Assembly (NCBI GenBank): GCA_032716605.1
Contig: CM064573.1
Location: forward strand, 1,389,356-1,453,355
Length of the DNA: 64,000 nucleotides
Origin: Paralithodes platypus
Taxonomy: Eukaryota > Arthropoda > Malacostraca > Decapoda > Lithodidae
Reading direction: 5' to 3'
This document shows, piece after piece, positions 51,454 to 62,961 of this stretch; the stretch's first letter is position 1; each line of letters begins with the position of its first letter. The notes below the pieces were generated by a model. The model was given only the letters and a program-made list of their open reading frames with translations. It was not told the DNA's origin and did no database searches. A program made the position numbers and the translations under genes.

Positions 51454-53100
51454 CAAAACTATAGCACCTAGTTACATGTTTGATGTACCAAAACTATAGC
51501 ACCTAGTTACATGTTTGATGTACCAAAACTATAGCACCTAGTTACATGTTTGATGTACCAAAACTATAGCACCTAGTTACATGTTTGATGTACCAAAACT
51601 ATAGCACCTAGTTACATGTTTGATGTACCAAAACTATAGCACCTAGTTACATGTTTGATGTACCAAAACTATAGCACCTAGTTACATGTTTGATGTACCA
51701 AAACTATAGCACCTAGTTACATGTTTGATGTACCAAACCTATAGCACCTAGTTACATGTTTGATGTACCAAAACTATAGCACCTAGTTACATGTTTGATG
51801 TACCAAAACTATAGCACCGAGTTACATGTTTGATGTACCAAAACTATAGCACCGAGTTACATGTTTGATGTACCAAAACTATACCACCGAGTTACATGTT
51901 TGATGTACCAAAACTATAGCACCGAGTTACATGTTTGATGTACCAAAACTATAGCACCTAGTTACATGTTTGATGTACCAAAACTATAGCACCGAGTTAC
52001 ATGTTTGATGTACCAAAACTATAGCACCTAGTTACATGTTTGATGTACCAAAACTATAGCACCGAGTTACATGTTTGATGTACCAAAACTATAGCACCTA
52101 GTTACATGTTTGATGTACCAAAACTATAGCACCGAGTTACATGTTTGATGTACCAAAACTATAGCACCGAGTTACATGTTTGATGTACCAAAACTATAGC
52201 ACCTAGTTACATGTTTGATGTACCAAAACTATAGCACCGAGTTACATGTTTGATGTACCAAAACTATAGCACCTAGTTACATGTTTGATGTACCAAAACT
52301 ATAGCACCTAGTTACATGTTTGATGTACCAAAACTATAGCACCTAGTTACATGTTTGATGTCCCAAAACTATAGCACCTAGTTACATGTTTGATGTACCA
52401 AAACTATAGCACCGAGTTACATGTTTGATGTACCAAAACTATAGCACCGAGTTACATGTTTGATGTACCAAAACTATAGCACCGAGTTACATGTTTGATG
52501 TACCAAAACTATAGCAGAGTTACATGTTTGATGTACCAAAACTATAGCACCGAGTTACATGTTTGATGTACCAAAACTATAGCACCGAGTTACATGTTTG
52601 ATGTACCAAAACTATAGCACCGAGTTACATGTTTGATGTACCAAAACTATAGCACCGAGTTACATGTTTGATGTACCAAAACTATAGCACCGAGTTACAT
52701 GTTTGATGTACCAAAACTATAGCACCTAGTTACATGTTTGATGTACCAAAACTATAGCACCTAGTTACATGTTTGATGTACCAAAACTATAGCACCGAGT
52801 TACATGTTTGATGTACCAAAACTATAGCACCGAGTTACATGTTTGATGTACCAAAACTATAGCACCTAGTTACATGTTTGATGTACCAAAACTATAGCAC
52901 CTAGTTACATGTTTGATGTCCCAAAACTATAGCACCTAGTTACATGTTTGATGTACCAAAACTATAGCACCTAGTTACATGTTTGATGTACCAAAACTAT
53001 AGCACCTAGTTACATGTTTGATGTACCAAAACTATAGCACCTAGTTACATGTTTGATGTACCAAAACTATAGCACCTAGTTACATGTTTGATGTACCAAA
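51454..53100. repeat. 35-bp minisatellite, 47 copies
   Basis: Unit CAAAACTATAGCACCTAGT then TACATGTTTGATGTAC. It varies mainly at CCTAG versus CCGAG, with rare TGTCC, ATACC and one 3-bp deletion near 52516. The CCTAG/CCGAG types are clustered: CCTAG only in the first ten units, mixed or CCGAG in the centre, CCTAG again at the end. The period is not a multiple of three and no frame stays open. Confidence 0.97.
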
Positions 53101-53690
53101 ATCATCGTCTACTATTCCCTCAAATAACCAGACCAAATAACTGACTCACTTCTATACATAAGGTTTGTTTATCACCACAAACATAACCCAACCCCCTAAT
53201 TTTGTGCGGACGGTAAAATTGTCGCAATTTAAGGATTATCAAGTTTTGCATCTCACTGTACAAGTTTGTGATGTTAGTTATGGGCCAGAATTGATTGTTA
53301 TATTATATTATAGTAACAAAAGTCACTAACACACATTTGCAAACCAAATTGCAGAAACTACTCAAAAGTAAGCAAATCGCACGAAATCAAGGCAACATTT
53401 GGCTCGGATTTTCGTATGTTTCAAGGAGGCATAATTATGGATCTGGATGGATCCACGATGGATTGAGAGGGGGCTCTGCCACCTCTCTCTCTCCCCCCCC
53501 CCCCAGGACTTATTGTAATCATCATCTATGTTGCCAGTATGAACATATAAATACTTCGTATAAGTCAAGCGTTCCCCCTGTTATAAGGCACATCTATTTT
53601 TACAGTACGTGTTCTATAGGTTGCTTATATACCATATTACCTACCTTGCTGTACATGTCATTACCGTCACAAATGCATTATATGGGACCT
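53101..53690. other. Unique sequence after the 35-bp array
   Basis: Low-copy AT-rich DNA with a CT/C run at 53485-53504. A frame of 140 codons at 53295-53717 has no recognisable domain and a composition like random sequence. Confidence 0.5.
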
Positions 53691-53772
53691 AAATGGTGGA
53701 TCACATGCTTTCATTAATTTCATTGGAAGGTGTTTGGGGTTGAGAAGTGAAATTAATAGATTAGATTATACA
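53690..53772 (+). mobile_element. SINE S2 tail
   Basis: GGTGGATCACATGCTTTCATT to AAATTAATAGATTAG matches the 3' half of the SINE at 55612-55745. The tRNA-like head is missing. Confidence 0.65.
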
Positions 53773-53882
53773 GCACTGTAAAACCAAGAACTCTCCTTAT
53801 AGACGACCGCTTTGTTTACATTACTCGTACACTGGCGATCACGTTCCCGCCTATTTTGACTGCCGTGGGATACAATAATATA

Positions 53883-54100
53883 CCACTTGCGAGTTTCAGG
53901 CTATGAGGAAGTTGGAGCTGTAGACATCGATAATTAGCAGAATAACCAGCGATAATGATGGTTTAGTACATTAATAAATACACAAAACCAAATTCAGCAT
54001 ACTATTGATCCATCAGAAACCTACAAAATGACTGTACATGTGTTTAATATCGATGTTTACAGCTCCAACTTCCTTAATAGACCAAAACTCGCAAGGGGTC
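53883..54100. mobile_element. MITE H1
   Basis: Inverted ends of about 50 bp: CTTGCGAGTTTC...AGGAAGTTGGAGCTGTAGAC on the left and GTTTACAGCTCCAACTTCC...AAACTCGCAAG on the right. The 100-bp interior has no frame. Ends are shared with H2. Confidence 0.75.
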
Positions 54101-54119
54101 AATTGGTAGAGCTCACTTC

Positions 54120-54407
54120 ACCCCCCCATGAGTTATTGCCATTATCATATACAGTATAATTGCCAGCAGGAGGCAAATAATTATTAAAAACGGGTGAGTT
54201 ATTGGAGGAATAATTATGAGTCTTTTATTCTAATTCCAATGCTATATAAGCATTACCAATTAACAAACATGTATTTGATTTCGTAATCCACTAGCGTAAT
54301 CTATTCATGTGGTTAATTATAATTGCGAAAGAGATTAAACACACTCACTCACTCACTCACTCACTCACTCACTCACTCACTCACTCACTCACTCACTCAC
54401 TCACTCA

Positions 54408-54457
<50 letters not shown>

Positions 54458-54460
54458 GTC
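54120..54460. repeat. Unique AT-rich DNA, then (ACTC)n(AC)n
   Basis: 54120-54335 shows nothing recognisable. ACTC repeats occupy 54342-54411 and AC repeats 54411-54456. Confidence 0.9.
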
Positions 54461-54521
54461 TTGTGTAAAAAAGCTCTATTGTGAATACGACTATCTTGAC
54501 ACTGATTGCTTATTGTGTTCA

Positions 54522-54905
54522 GGGGATAGTGCATATTTTGGGGGTCTATTTGATTATAATATTTATGTTCATATATTATTTAGTTTCCTCGCTAGACCTT
54601 CATCAAGCTTAAACAAAAACCCACTCCCTAGACTCCCTTTAAGATAAATTTGTACATTTTCCGATAGTTCTCTTAAATATACAGGCTTGCTATCTCTCTC
54701 CAGGAAGAAATCGACAACTAAATGGCACGACAGGTCTTAATGTTGACAAGGAAATGGGGCGGAAGGTCTTAAAATCGACAAACTAATGGGCCAAATGTCC
54801 TAAAATCGACAAACTAATGGGACAAACGTCTTAAAATCTCAAGACTAATGGGGCTAAACATGAGGAAGAAGTGGGGGGGGGGGCATAAAAACTACCCATG
54901 TCCCC
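54522..54905 (+). mobile_element. MITE B19
   Basis: Forward copy in which the first hairpin and the left half of the second are deleted (TTTTCCGATAGTTCTCTTAA). It has an extra AATGGG(C/A)CAAANGTC subrepeat. The right TTAA is at 54906-54909; the left end is diverged. Confidence 0.78.
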
Positions 54906-55058
54906 TTAAATAATTGAACAAGCTGTGGGACTTGATTTATTTATTGTATTTTGTCCTTTCAATAATGATGTGCAACCTTCAACATGCTTATTTTAATTGT
55001 TGGATGATATTTTTTTGTATTATGTTCCTTGTATCTTTAATTAATCTTACTGTCAAGG

Positions 55059-55455
<397 letters not shown>

Positions 55456-55611
55456 ATATATATACCGGTAGTTCATACTCTCAAAATCCTATACTATATT
55501 AAAGAGAGAGTGAAGGCAATAAGATAGATAGGTCGACTGTAATAGCAAAAAGTATAATAATCTGAAGATAATTACCATGTATTCACCTATTCAGAATTAT
55601 AATAGTAATTG

Positions 55612-55745
55612 TCTATCTTCATGGTGTAATGGGTTAAGATCTGTATGTGGTAACCCAGGTTCGAATCCCGGGTGGATCATAATCTTTCATTAATTTCATT
55701 GGGAGGTGTTTGATGGTGGAAGCGAGATTAATATATTATATTATA
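55612..55745 (+). mobile_element. tRNA-derived SINE S2, copy 2
   Basis: Head TCTTCATGGTGTAATGGG with B-box GGTTCGAATCC (55659-55669), body TCATTAATTTCATTGGGAGG, AT-rich tail. More complete than the copy at 53690. Confidence 0.78.
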
Positions 55746-55843
55746 TATCACTAAATGATATAAAATATATAAATCTATGTGATGCAATGCTAGTGAGAGG
55801 TAAGCTAACAATTATATCGGTACTGTATATCGCCAAAAATATC

Positions 55844-56060
55844 TTAACCCCTTCTGTACCGGCGACGTCTTTTTCATATTATTCTAGCTATATTTAGACG
55901 ATTGTGTGCAGTTTTAGAAGGATCTGTGGTAGTAAAAAAGGGTTAAGTGAGATAGGTCGAAGCCTGTTAATTGCTGGAGGCCCTTTTTAAGCTGAATAAA
56001 AATGTCTAATAATAGGTAGAATCTAGTTAAAAGGACGGCAACCGATGCAGAAAGGGTTAA
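55844..56060 (+). mobile_element. MITE C8, complete
   Basis: Left end TTAACCCCTTCTGTACCGGC, right end CAACCGATGCAGAAAGGGTTAA. It contains the unexpanded ATTCTAGCTATATTTAGACG (55877-55896) that corresponds to the 15-bp array in C4. Confidence 0.9.
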
Positions 56061-56574
56061 AAATAATTCAGAGCGGAAAATATATATGAAAAGAGGAGGG
56101 GGAGGGGGGGGGGGCGGAAAGATAATATAGCTCGCGAAGAAATCAAGAACAAGATAGAGAGATAGTGCTGGGGGGGGGGGGGGGGTCTTGTTGGTGATAA
56201 GGAAATGAGTATGGAGAGAGAGAGAGTGAAGAAATATGAGGAAGGAGAGAGAGAGAGTGAGAGTAAAAAAATATGAGGAAGGAGAGAGAGGAAATGTAGT
56301 AATATGAGTAAGGAGAGAGAGAGACAGAGAGAATGAGTAAGGAGAGAGAGGAAGTGAAGTAATATGAGTAAGGAGAGAGAGAGGAAATAAAGGAATATGA
56401 GCAAAGAGAGAAAGGAAGTTAAGAAATAAAGAGTTAAGCAAGGAAATGAAGAAATATGAGAAAGGAGTGAGGAAATGTGAAAGGGGAGGTGGAGGAGGAG
56501 AGATAGGGCAAAACAAACATTGAAAACAAGGACAATAAAACTAGGAACAATAAAATATATAAATAAATAACAAG

Positions 56575-56623
<49 letters not shown>

Positions 56624-56740
56624 ATATAACAAGGTAAATGAATAAGAACATAAATTATAAGATATAATATATAGTATAAGATGTAGTTTAAAATATAAGA
56701 TATAATTCAAAGTATTAACAATCCATAATAAAATAGTACA
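56061..56740. repeat. G/A-rich degenerate repeat and (AT)n
   Basis: Repeats of GGAGAGAGAGAGGAAATGAA with AGTAATATGAGTAAGG, about eight degenerate units at 56210-56475. (TA)n at 56578-56618. The antisense Leu/Ser-rich frames are compositional. Confidence 0.85.
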
Positions 56741-56900
56741 AAGGAGTACAAAGGAAATCAAACAACAACAGATCTAGTGACCCTTCTAGGTTGCTTGTCC
56801 TCCAAAACACTGAGGATCAAGTGTCCAAACAGTGGTTTAGAGTGGGTAAGGGAACATTGGAAAGGGAATTACTGCCCTGGAACTAATATCCGTGGCAGGA
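56741..56900 (-). mobile_element. CR1-2 LINE 3' UTR fragment
   Basis: AGTACAAAGGAAATCAAACA to AACTAATATCCGTGGCAGG matches the 3' UTR in minus orientation. Coding sequence is missing. It ends at GATAGTGTTGATGG. Confidence 0.8.
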
Positions 56901-57149
56901 TAGTGTTGATGGGCGTGTCTTGGAGGAGATAAGAAATAAGAATAATGAGAGAGGCGATAATGAATGGGGAAGTGGAGGAGGAGAGATAAGGCATGTGGGG
57001 GCAGCGATAATTTGATAACAGCAAAGGAGTAGTAGGCCAAAGAAACGAAAAAGAGGTATTGAAACTTGTTTGAGAGAAATATTGATATTGGAACTGGTAT
57101 GCACAAAATAAATAAAAAAAGATGGGTATTGGAAGTGAGATATACTGTA

Positions 57150-57202
<53 letters not shown>

Positions 57203-57290
57203 ATATATGAAGATATGAAAGAGTAAAATAAATAGGAACAAGAGGTATAACATCAAATTTAAATTATAAAACCTATTAGATATGATAATT
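56901..57290. other. Unique A-rich DNA with (TA)n
   Basis: (TA)n at 57155-57199. GAGGAGATAAG and AGTGGAGGAGGAGAGATA are shared with the 56.4 kb G/A-rich region. No gene. Confidence 0.6.
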
Positions 57291-57383
57291 TGACTTCCAT
57301 ATACCTTTCCTAATGTGAATTAAATCGTTTAATAATAGTTAGACAATAGAAAAGACATGCGTATTGGATCTTGAAAGGGTTAA
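57291..57383. mobile_element. MITE C9, right-end fragment
   Basis: CTTCCATATACCTTTCCTAA, TTAAATCGTTTAATAATAG and the end TTGAAAGGGTTAA (57371-57383) match the right half of C with strong divergence. Confidence 0.5.
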
Positions 57384-57499
57384 GTGAATAGGGTTTACAT
57401 GGAATTACTAATAATTTCTAATAATTCCAAATTCTATAATTACGGAAGGGTAGAATGATATCTTACATTAAATTATGTTTTTGAACTCTGTTAACTTAA

Positions 57500-57858
57500 G
57501 GGGGTAGTGCTTGTTTTTTGGCCTATGTATGTATTTATTAATTTATTTTTAGCTTTCTCGCTAGACCTCCATCAAGCTAAAAAAAAAAAAAAAAATTCAA
57601 GATCAATTTGTAAATGTTTACATAGAACAATGTCCCGACCAAAGGCCGGTTATTACTAAATTACAGTCTCGCTATCGCTCGCCAGGACGAAACGCGACAC
57701 CTAAATTGTACGAAAGGTCTTAATGTTCACAAAGAATTGGGTAGAAAGGTCTTTAAATCGCCAAATTAATGGGACGAACGTCTTAAAATATCAAAACTAA
57801 TGGGGCTAAACATGAGTGAGAAGGGGGGGGGGGGGGGCACAAAAAGCAACCATCCCCC
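57500..57858 (+). mobile_element. MITE B20
   Basis: Complete long-ended copy, TTAA at 57496-57499 and 57859-57862, left end TTAAGGGGGTAGTGCTTG. A G homopolymer lies near the right end. The second hairpin stem is broken (CCGACCAAAGGCCGG). Confidence 0.87.
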
Positions 57859-58049
57859 TTAAAAAAAAATCAATTTAAATAAGAGAATGAACACAAATAT
57901 TTGAAAACAAAAAAAATCCCTGACATTAAATTAATTAATTTTGAAATGTGTAGACCATTTTCATTAAAGGTTACTTTGGGCTGTCACACTAATTAATTTA
58001 CTAAAATTACATCAACAGTAATTTGCCAATCATACAACAAAGTAATTAA

Positions 58050-58431
58050 GGGGGGCTCACCGTTTTTTTTTTATCTATCTCTCCTTTTTTTCTCTTTCCC
58101 TGGCTTGTATCCATTCGGCCCCATTCAGCCAACTGTATTAAGACTTTTATCCCCATCCAGGTGTCGATTTCTTCCTGGCGAGCGGTAACGAGCCAGCATT
58201 GTATGGAGAAATCCGGCTCCGCCGGAGCCATTTTTCTATCGAAAAATGTACAAATTTAGCTTGCTATCAAAACAAAAATATATATATGCTGGCTCGCTAC
58301 CGCTCGCCAGGAAAATATTTACGTCTGGAATGGGGGTAAAAGTCTTAAAACAGTAGGCTGAATGGGGCTGAATGGTTACAAGCCAAAGAGTGAGGGAGAG
58401 AAAGAGAAAAACAAAAACGAGGCGGGCTCCC
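58050..58431. mobile_element. MITE A7
   Basis: Complete copy with TTAA at 58046-58049 and 58432-58435. The second hairpin kept its stem but changed its loop (CTCCGGCTCCGCCGGAG). Its right end is duplicated downstream. Confidence 0.9.
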
Positions 58432-58601
58432 TTAACACTTTGATTGATGACCTTGATTGCACTACTCCAGTATTCCTTAGTCAGGACGGGTATAAATATG
58501 AGAAAGAGAAAAACAAAAACGAGGCGGGCTCCCTTAACACTTTGATTGATGACCTTGATTGCACTACTCCAGTATTCCTTAGTCAGACGGGTATAAATAA
58601 T
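58398..58601 (+). repeat. 102-bp tandem duplication across the A7 right end
   Basis: 58398-58499 and 58500-58600 are near-identical. The unit contains the last 34 bp of MITE A7 (GAGAAAGAGAAAAAC to GGGCTCCCTTAA) plus 68 bp of flank. One G is missing in the second copy. Confidence 0.92.
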
Positions 58602-58611
58602 TTACAATAGA

Positions 58612-59130
58612 TTGCCACATAATTTACAATAGATTGGCCACATAATTTACAATAGATTGGCCACATAATTTACAATAGATTGCCACATAATTTACAATAG
58701 ATTGCCACATAATTTACAATAGATGGCCACATAATTTACAATAGATGGCCACATAATTTACAATAGATGGCCACATAATTTACAATAGATGGCCACATAA
58801 TTTACAATAGATGGCCACATAATTTACAATAGATGGCCACATAATTTACAATAGATTGCCACATAATTTACAATAGATGGCCACATAATTTACAATAGAT
58901 TGCCACATAATTTACAATAGATTGCCACATAATTTACAATAGATTGCCACATAATTTACAATAGATGGCCACATAATTTACAATAGATTGCCACATAATT
59001 TACAATAGATTGCCACATAATTTACAATAGATTGCCACATAATTTACAATAGATTGGCCACATAATTTATAATAGATTGCCACATAATTTATAATAGATG
59101 GCCACATAATTTACAATAGATGGCCACATA
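58612..59130. repeat. 22/23-bp minisatellite, about 23 copies
   Basis: Unit ATAATTTACAATAGATGGCC AC, alternating with ATTGCCAC and ATTGGCCAC variants. It ends 20 bp before MITE B21. Confidence 0.95.
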
Positions 59131-59156
59131 ATTTTGCTTACTGTAAAATTTGTTAA

Positions 59157-59486
59157 GGGGACGTTTTTAGTTAGTTCCCTAGACCTCCATCAAGCTTAAA
59201 ATTATACCCCCTAGACCCCCTTTCAAGATAAATGTGTAAATTTTTCGGTAGAAAAATGTCCTGGCCGAAGGCCAGCTCCTCTTCAATTACAGGCTCGCTA
59301 TCGCTCGCCAGGAAAATATCGACACCTTACTGGCATGAAAGGTCTTAAAATTGACAGAAATGGGGCGAAAGTTCTTAAAATCGCCAAACTAATGGGGCGA
59401 ACGTCTTAAAATATCAAAAGCAATGCCCCATTACCCCATGAGGGAGAAATGAGCCAAGAAAAAAATCCTTCAAGTGGAAATCTCCC
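59157..59486 (+). mobile_element. MITE B21
   Basis: Complete copy, TTAA at 59153-59156 and 59487-59490. Its middle hairpin reads CTGGCCGAAGGCCAG: the outer C-G pair has become T-A on both sides, a compensatory change relative to CCGGCCGAAGGCCGG. Confidence 0.92.
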
Positions 59487-59599
59487 CTTAAGAAAAAAAC
59501 AAAAAGGCTTAGATCCTACTATCACATTATGCCTGTTTGTAACATGTTTATAAATAACAGTAGATTTTTGTTTTCAATTCATTGCATTATATTTTATAG

Positions 59600-59656
59600 T
59601 GAAATTTATTATTAATAATAATAATAATCGGTTTTATTTCGACCCGGCAGCCAATG

Positions 59657-59706
<50 letters not shown>

Positions 59707-59743
59707 AGAGAGATTGAGAAAAGAGCAGATAGCGGGAGAAGGA

Positions 59744-59795
<52 letters not shown>

Positions 59796-59866
59796 GAGAG
59801 ATCCACACCTGTACATAATTACTGATGTTTATCGTTGTGATGGATACCTACCTTACTCAATACCTG

Positions 59867-59964
<98 letters not shown>

Positions 59965-59975
59965 TAATTCTTCTA
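59600..59975. repeat. (TAA)n, (TG)n, (GA)n and (CA)n microsatellites
   Basis: TAA at 59610-59630, TG at 59663-59704, GA at 59751-59800, CA at 59868-59964. No unique sequence longer than 70 bp between them. Confidence 0.95.
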
Positions 59976-60047
59976 TCAGATATACTTATCCAACACGCTG
60001 GATAATCACCTGTTTATAATCAAGCATTTCCTTGACGTAGACCGCTT

Positions 60048-60340
60048 CTTCCTATCTATCTATCTATTGCCTGACGCCGTGATCCCCGAAGGGGTGGCCA
60101 CGAACGAACCGCCCCCATGCACCTCTGTCCCCAGTCAGTCGACGCCCCTCCCCCCAACCAGCACCGCCTTCGTTCATGTACTTCCTCACTCCATCCTTCC
60201 ACCTCTCATTCGGTCTACCTCTCCCTCTCTGTCCCTCCACCTCGCTCTCGTACACCCTCTTAGTCATTCTCTCGCTTTCCATATGGCCGAACCATCTCAA
60301 GTTGTTCCTTTTCACACTTTCTTCCTGAGACTCTTAATTG
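60048..60340 (-). mobile_element. LINE C-terminal fragment with (GATA)n tail
   Basis: On the minus strand 60315-60064 encodes KRNNLRWFGHMESER, then GRGRPNERWKDGVRKYM and a short tail. The RWFGH and GRPxxRWxD motifs mark the C-terminus of many non-LTR RT proteins of the RTE/Jockey-like kind. A GATA tetranucleotide tail (60050-60066) directly follows the stop, confirming its 3' end and orientation. Confidence 0.78.
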
Positions 60341-60543
60341 GCCTTCAAACTGTTTTATTTACCTTTATATATTTATTTATTCTGTTTTATAACGACGGTC
60401 GAGGTTAATAAGTGTTGTCAGATATTTCACAAAGTTTCGGACACTGACTAATACTCTGAGGGATAAGCACTTTTCCCAGTAACTATAAAGATACCAATAA
60501 CACTTGTTGAGCGATAACCACTGGAATCTATGGCAACACTTAA

Positions 60544-60871
60544 GGGGAGATTTCCACTTGAGGGATTTTTTTCTTGACTCCTTTCTCCCTCATGTTTAGC
60601 CCCATTGCTTTTCTAATTTTAAGACGTTCTCCCCATTATTTTGACGATTGTAAGAACCTTCGACCCATTTCTGTCAATTCTAAGACCTTTCGTGCCATTT
60701 AGGTGTCGATTTTATCCTGGCGAGCGATAGCGAGCCTGTAATTTAAGAGGAACCGGCTTTCAACCGGGACATTTTTCTACCGAAAAATGTACAAATTTAT
60801 CTTGAAAGGGGCTCAAGGGGGTGTAATCTTAAGCTTGAAGGATATCTAGAGACCAAACTAAAAATCTCCCC
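60544..60871 (-). mobile_element. MITE B22
   Basis: Complete reverse copy, TTAA at 60540-60543 and 60872-60875. The left end is TTAAGGGGAGATTTCCAC with TTGAGGG. The hairpin has diverged (CCGGCTTTCAACCGG). Confidence 0.9.
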
Positions 60872-60979
60872 TTAATACCCCCGATTGTACTCCTTTCATG
60901 TAATATTATTAGGCATAATAAGGAGAGTTAGCAAGCAGGATGAGCTGAATAAACGCAGAAGAAATAGTTATATATTATT

Positions 60980-61568
60980 TATCCAGGACGGTGTAGACTA
61001 GGACAGAAACAATAGTACTTTTTTTTTATCTAGGACGGTGTAGACAAACAGTTAATTTTTTTATCCAGGACGGTGTAGACAAGGGCAGAAACAATAGTAC
61101 TTTCTTTATCCAGGACGGTGTAGACAAGGGCAGAAACAATAGTACTTTCTTTATCCAGGACGGTGTAGACAAGGGCAGAAACAATAGTACTTTCTTTATC
61201 CAGGACGGTGTAGACAAGGGCAGAAACAATAGTACTTTCTTTATCCAGGACGGTGTAGACAAGGGCAGAAACAATAGTACTTTCTTTATCCAGGACGGTG
61301 TAGACAAGGGCAGAAACAATAGTACTTTCTTTATCCAGGACGGTGTAGACAAGGGCAGAAACAATAGTACTTTCTTTATCCAGGACGGTGTAGACAAGGG
61401 CAGAAACAATAGTACTTTCTTTATCCAGGACGGTGTAGACAAGGGCAGAAACAATAGTAATGTCTTTATCTAGGACGGTGTAGACAAGGACAGAAGCTAT
61501 AGTAAGTTCTTTATCCAGGACGGTGTAGACAAACAGTTAATGTCTTTATCCAGGACGGTGTAGACAAG
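60980..61568. repeat. 45-bp minisatellite, about 11 full copies plus short variants
   Basis: Unit CTTTATCCAGGACGGTGTAG then ACAAGGGCAGAAACAATAGTA. The edges contain shortened units with AAACAGTTAAT instead of the GGGCAGAAACAATAGTA half. The nine central copies are identical. Confidence 0.95.
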
Positions 61569-61769
61569 CATAGGAGTAATATTTATATCTGTGTCCGGAG
61601 TTGATCGTCACATATATCGAGGGGGTAAGGGGGGGGGGGGGTGTAATATATGATGGCTATGTCGGTAATTATCACGAACAGGGAGGAGGCTCGTTAGGTC
61701 CACTTAGTTTATTATTATGGCAGAGAGTTTTATTGTTTATTTAATTAGTCAATTAATGTATATATTTAT

Positions 61770-61985
61770 TTATGTATTTTTGCTTTATTTTCCTCCCTAG
61801 ACCTCTATCAAGCTTAAAGCAAATCTAATATAAAAAAACGAGAACCCCCTTCCAGATAAATTTGTACATTTTTCGGTACAAAGGCCGCTTCCTCGCCAAC
61901 CTATTGGGACGAACGTCTTCAAATCTCGAAACTTAATGGGGCAAAACATGAGGGAGAAGGGGTCAAAAGAGTTGAGCGTCATATA
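61770..61985 (+). mobile_element. MITE B23, internally deleted
   Basis: Left half to CATTTTTCGGTACAAAGG, then a jump over the core to CAACCTATTGGGACGAACG. It ends ACATGAGGGAGAAGGGGTC. The right TTAA is missing. Confidence 0.75.
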
Positions 61986-62065
61986 CTGTATATCGAGGGG
62001 GGGCGGGGGGGGGTAATATATATAATGGCCGTGTCTGTAATTATCACGAACAGGGAGGAGGCTCG

Positions 62066-62961
62066 TTAACCCTTTCAAACTCATATGACGCAGAGGTTGC
62101 CAGGTTAACCCTTTCAAACTCATATGACGCAGAGGTTGCCAGGTTAACCCTTTCAAACTCATATGACGCAGAGGTTGCCAGTTAACCCTTTCAAACTCAT
62201 ATGACGCAGAGGTTGCCAGGTTAACCCTTTCAAACTCATATGACGCAGAGGTTGCCAGGTTAACCCTTTCACACTCATATGACGCAGAGGTTGCCAGGTT
62301 AACCCTTTCAAACTCATATGACGCAGAGGTTGCCAGATTAACCCTTTCAAACTCATATGACGCAGAGGTTGCCAGATTAACCCTTTCAAACTCATATGAC
62401 GCAGAGGTTGCCAGGTTAACCCTTTCAAACTCATATGACGCAGAGGTTGCCAGGTTAACCCTTTCAAACTCATATGACGCAGAGGTTGCCAGATTAACCC
62501 TTTCAAACTCATATGACGCAGAGGTTGCCAGGTTAACCCTTTCAAACTCATATGACGCAGAGGTTGCCAGGTTAACCCTTTCACACTCATATGACGCAGA
62601 GGTTGCCAGGTTAACCCTTTCACACTCATATGACGCAGAGGTTGCCAGGTTAACCCTTTCAAACTCATATGACGCAGAGGTTGCCAGATTAACCCTTTCA
62701 AACCCATATGACGCAGAGGTTGCCAGATTAACCCTTTCAAACTCATATGACGCAGAGGTTGCCAGGTTAACCCTTTCAAACTCATATGACGCAGAGGTTG
62801 CCAGGTTAACCCTTTCAAACTCATATGACGCAGAGGTTGCCAGATTAACCCTTTCAAACTCATATGACGCAGAGGTTGCCAGGTTAACCCTTTCAAACTC
62901 ATATGACGCAGAGGTTGCCAGGTTAACCCTTTCACACTCATATGACGCAGAGGTTGCCAGA
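62066..62961. repeat. 39-bp minisatellite of a transposon terminus, 23 copies
   Basis: Unit TTAACCCTTTCAAACTCAT then ATGACGCAGAGGTTGCCAGG. Variation is limited to CACACTC, CCAGATT versus CCAGGTT, and one AACCC. Each unit contains a TTAACCC tip. The long minus-strand frames are products of the 39-bp period. Confidence 0.97.

Noticed and set aside
51454..53100. CRISPR-like array
   Set aside because: The units are contiguous tandem repeats without unique spacers, and the context is eukaryotic.
56057..56761. Hydrophobic 234-codon minus-strand frame
   Set aside because: It is antisense to a G/A-rich repeat and an AT microsatellite, and is compositional.
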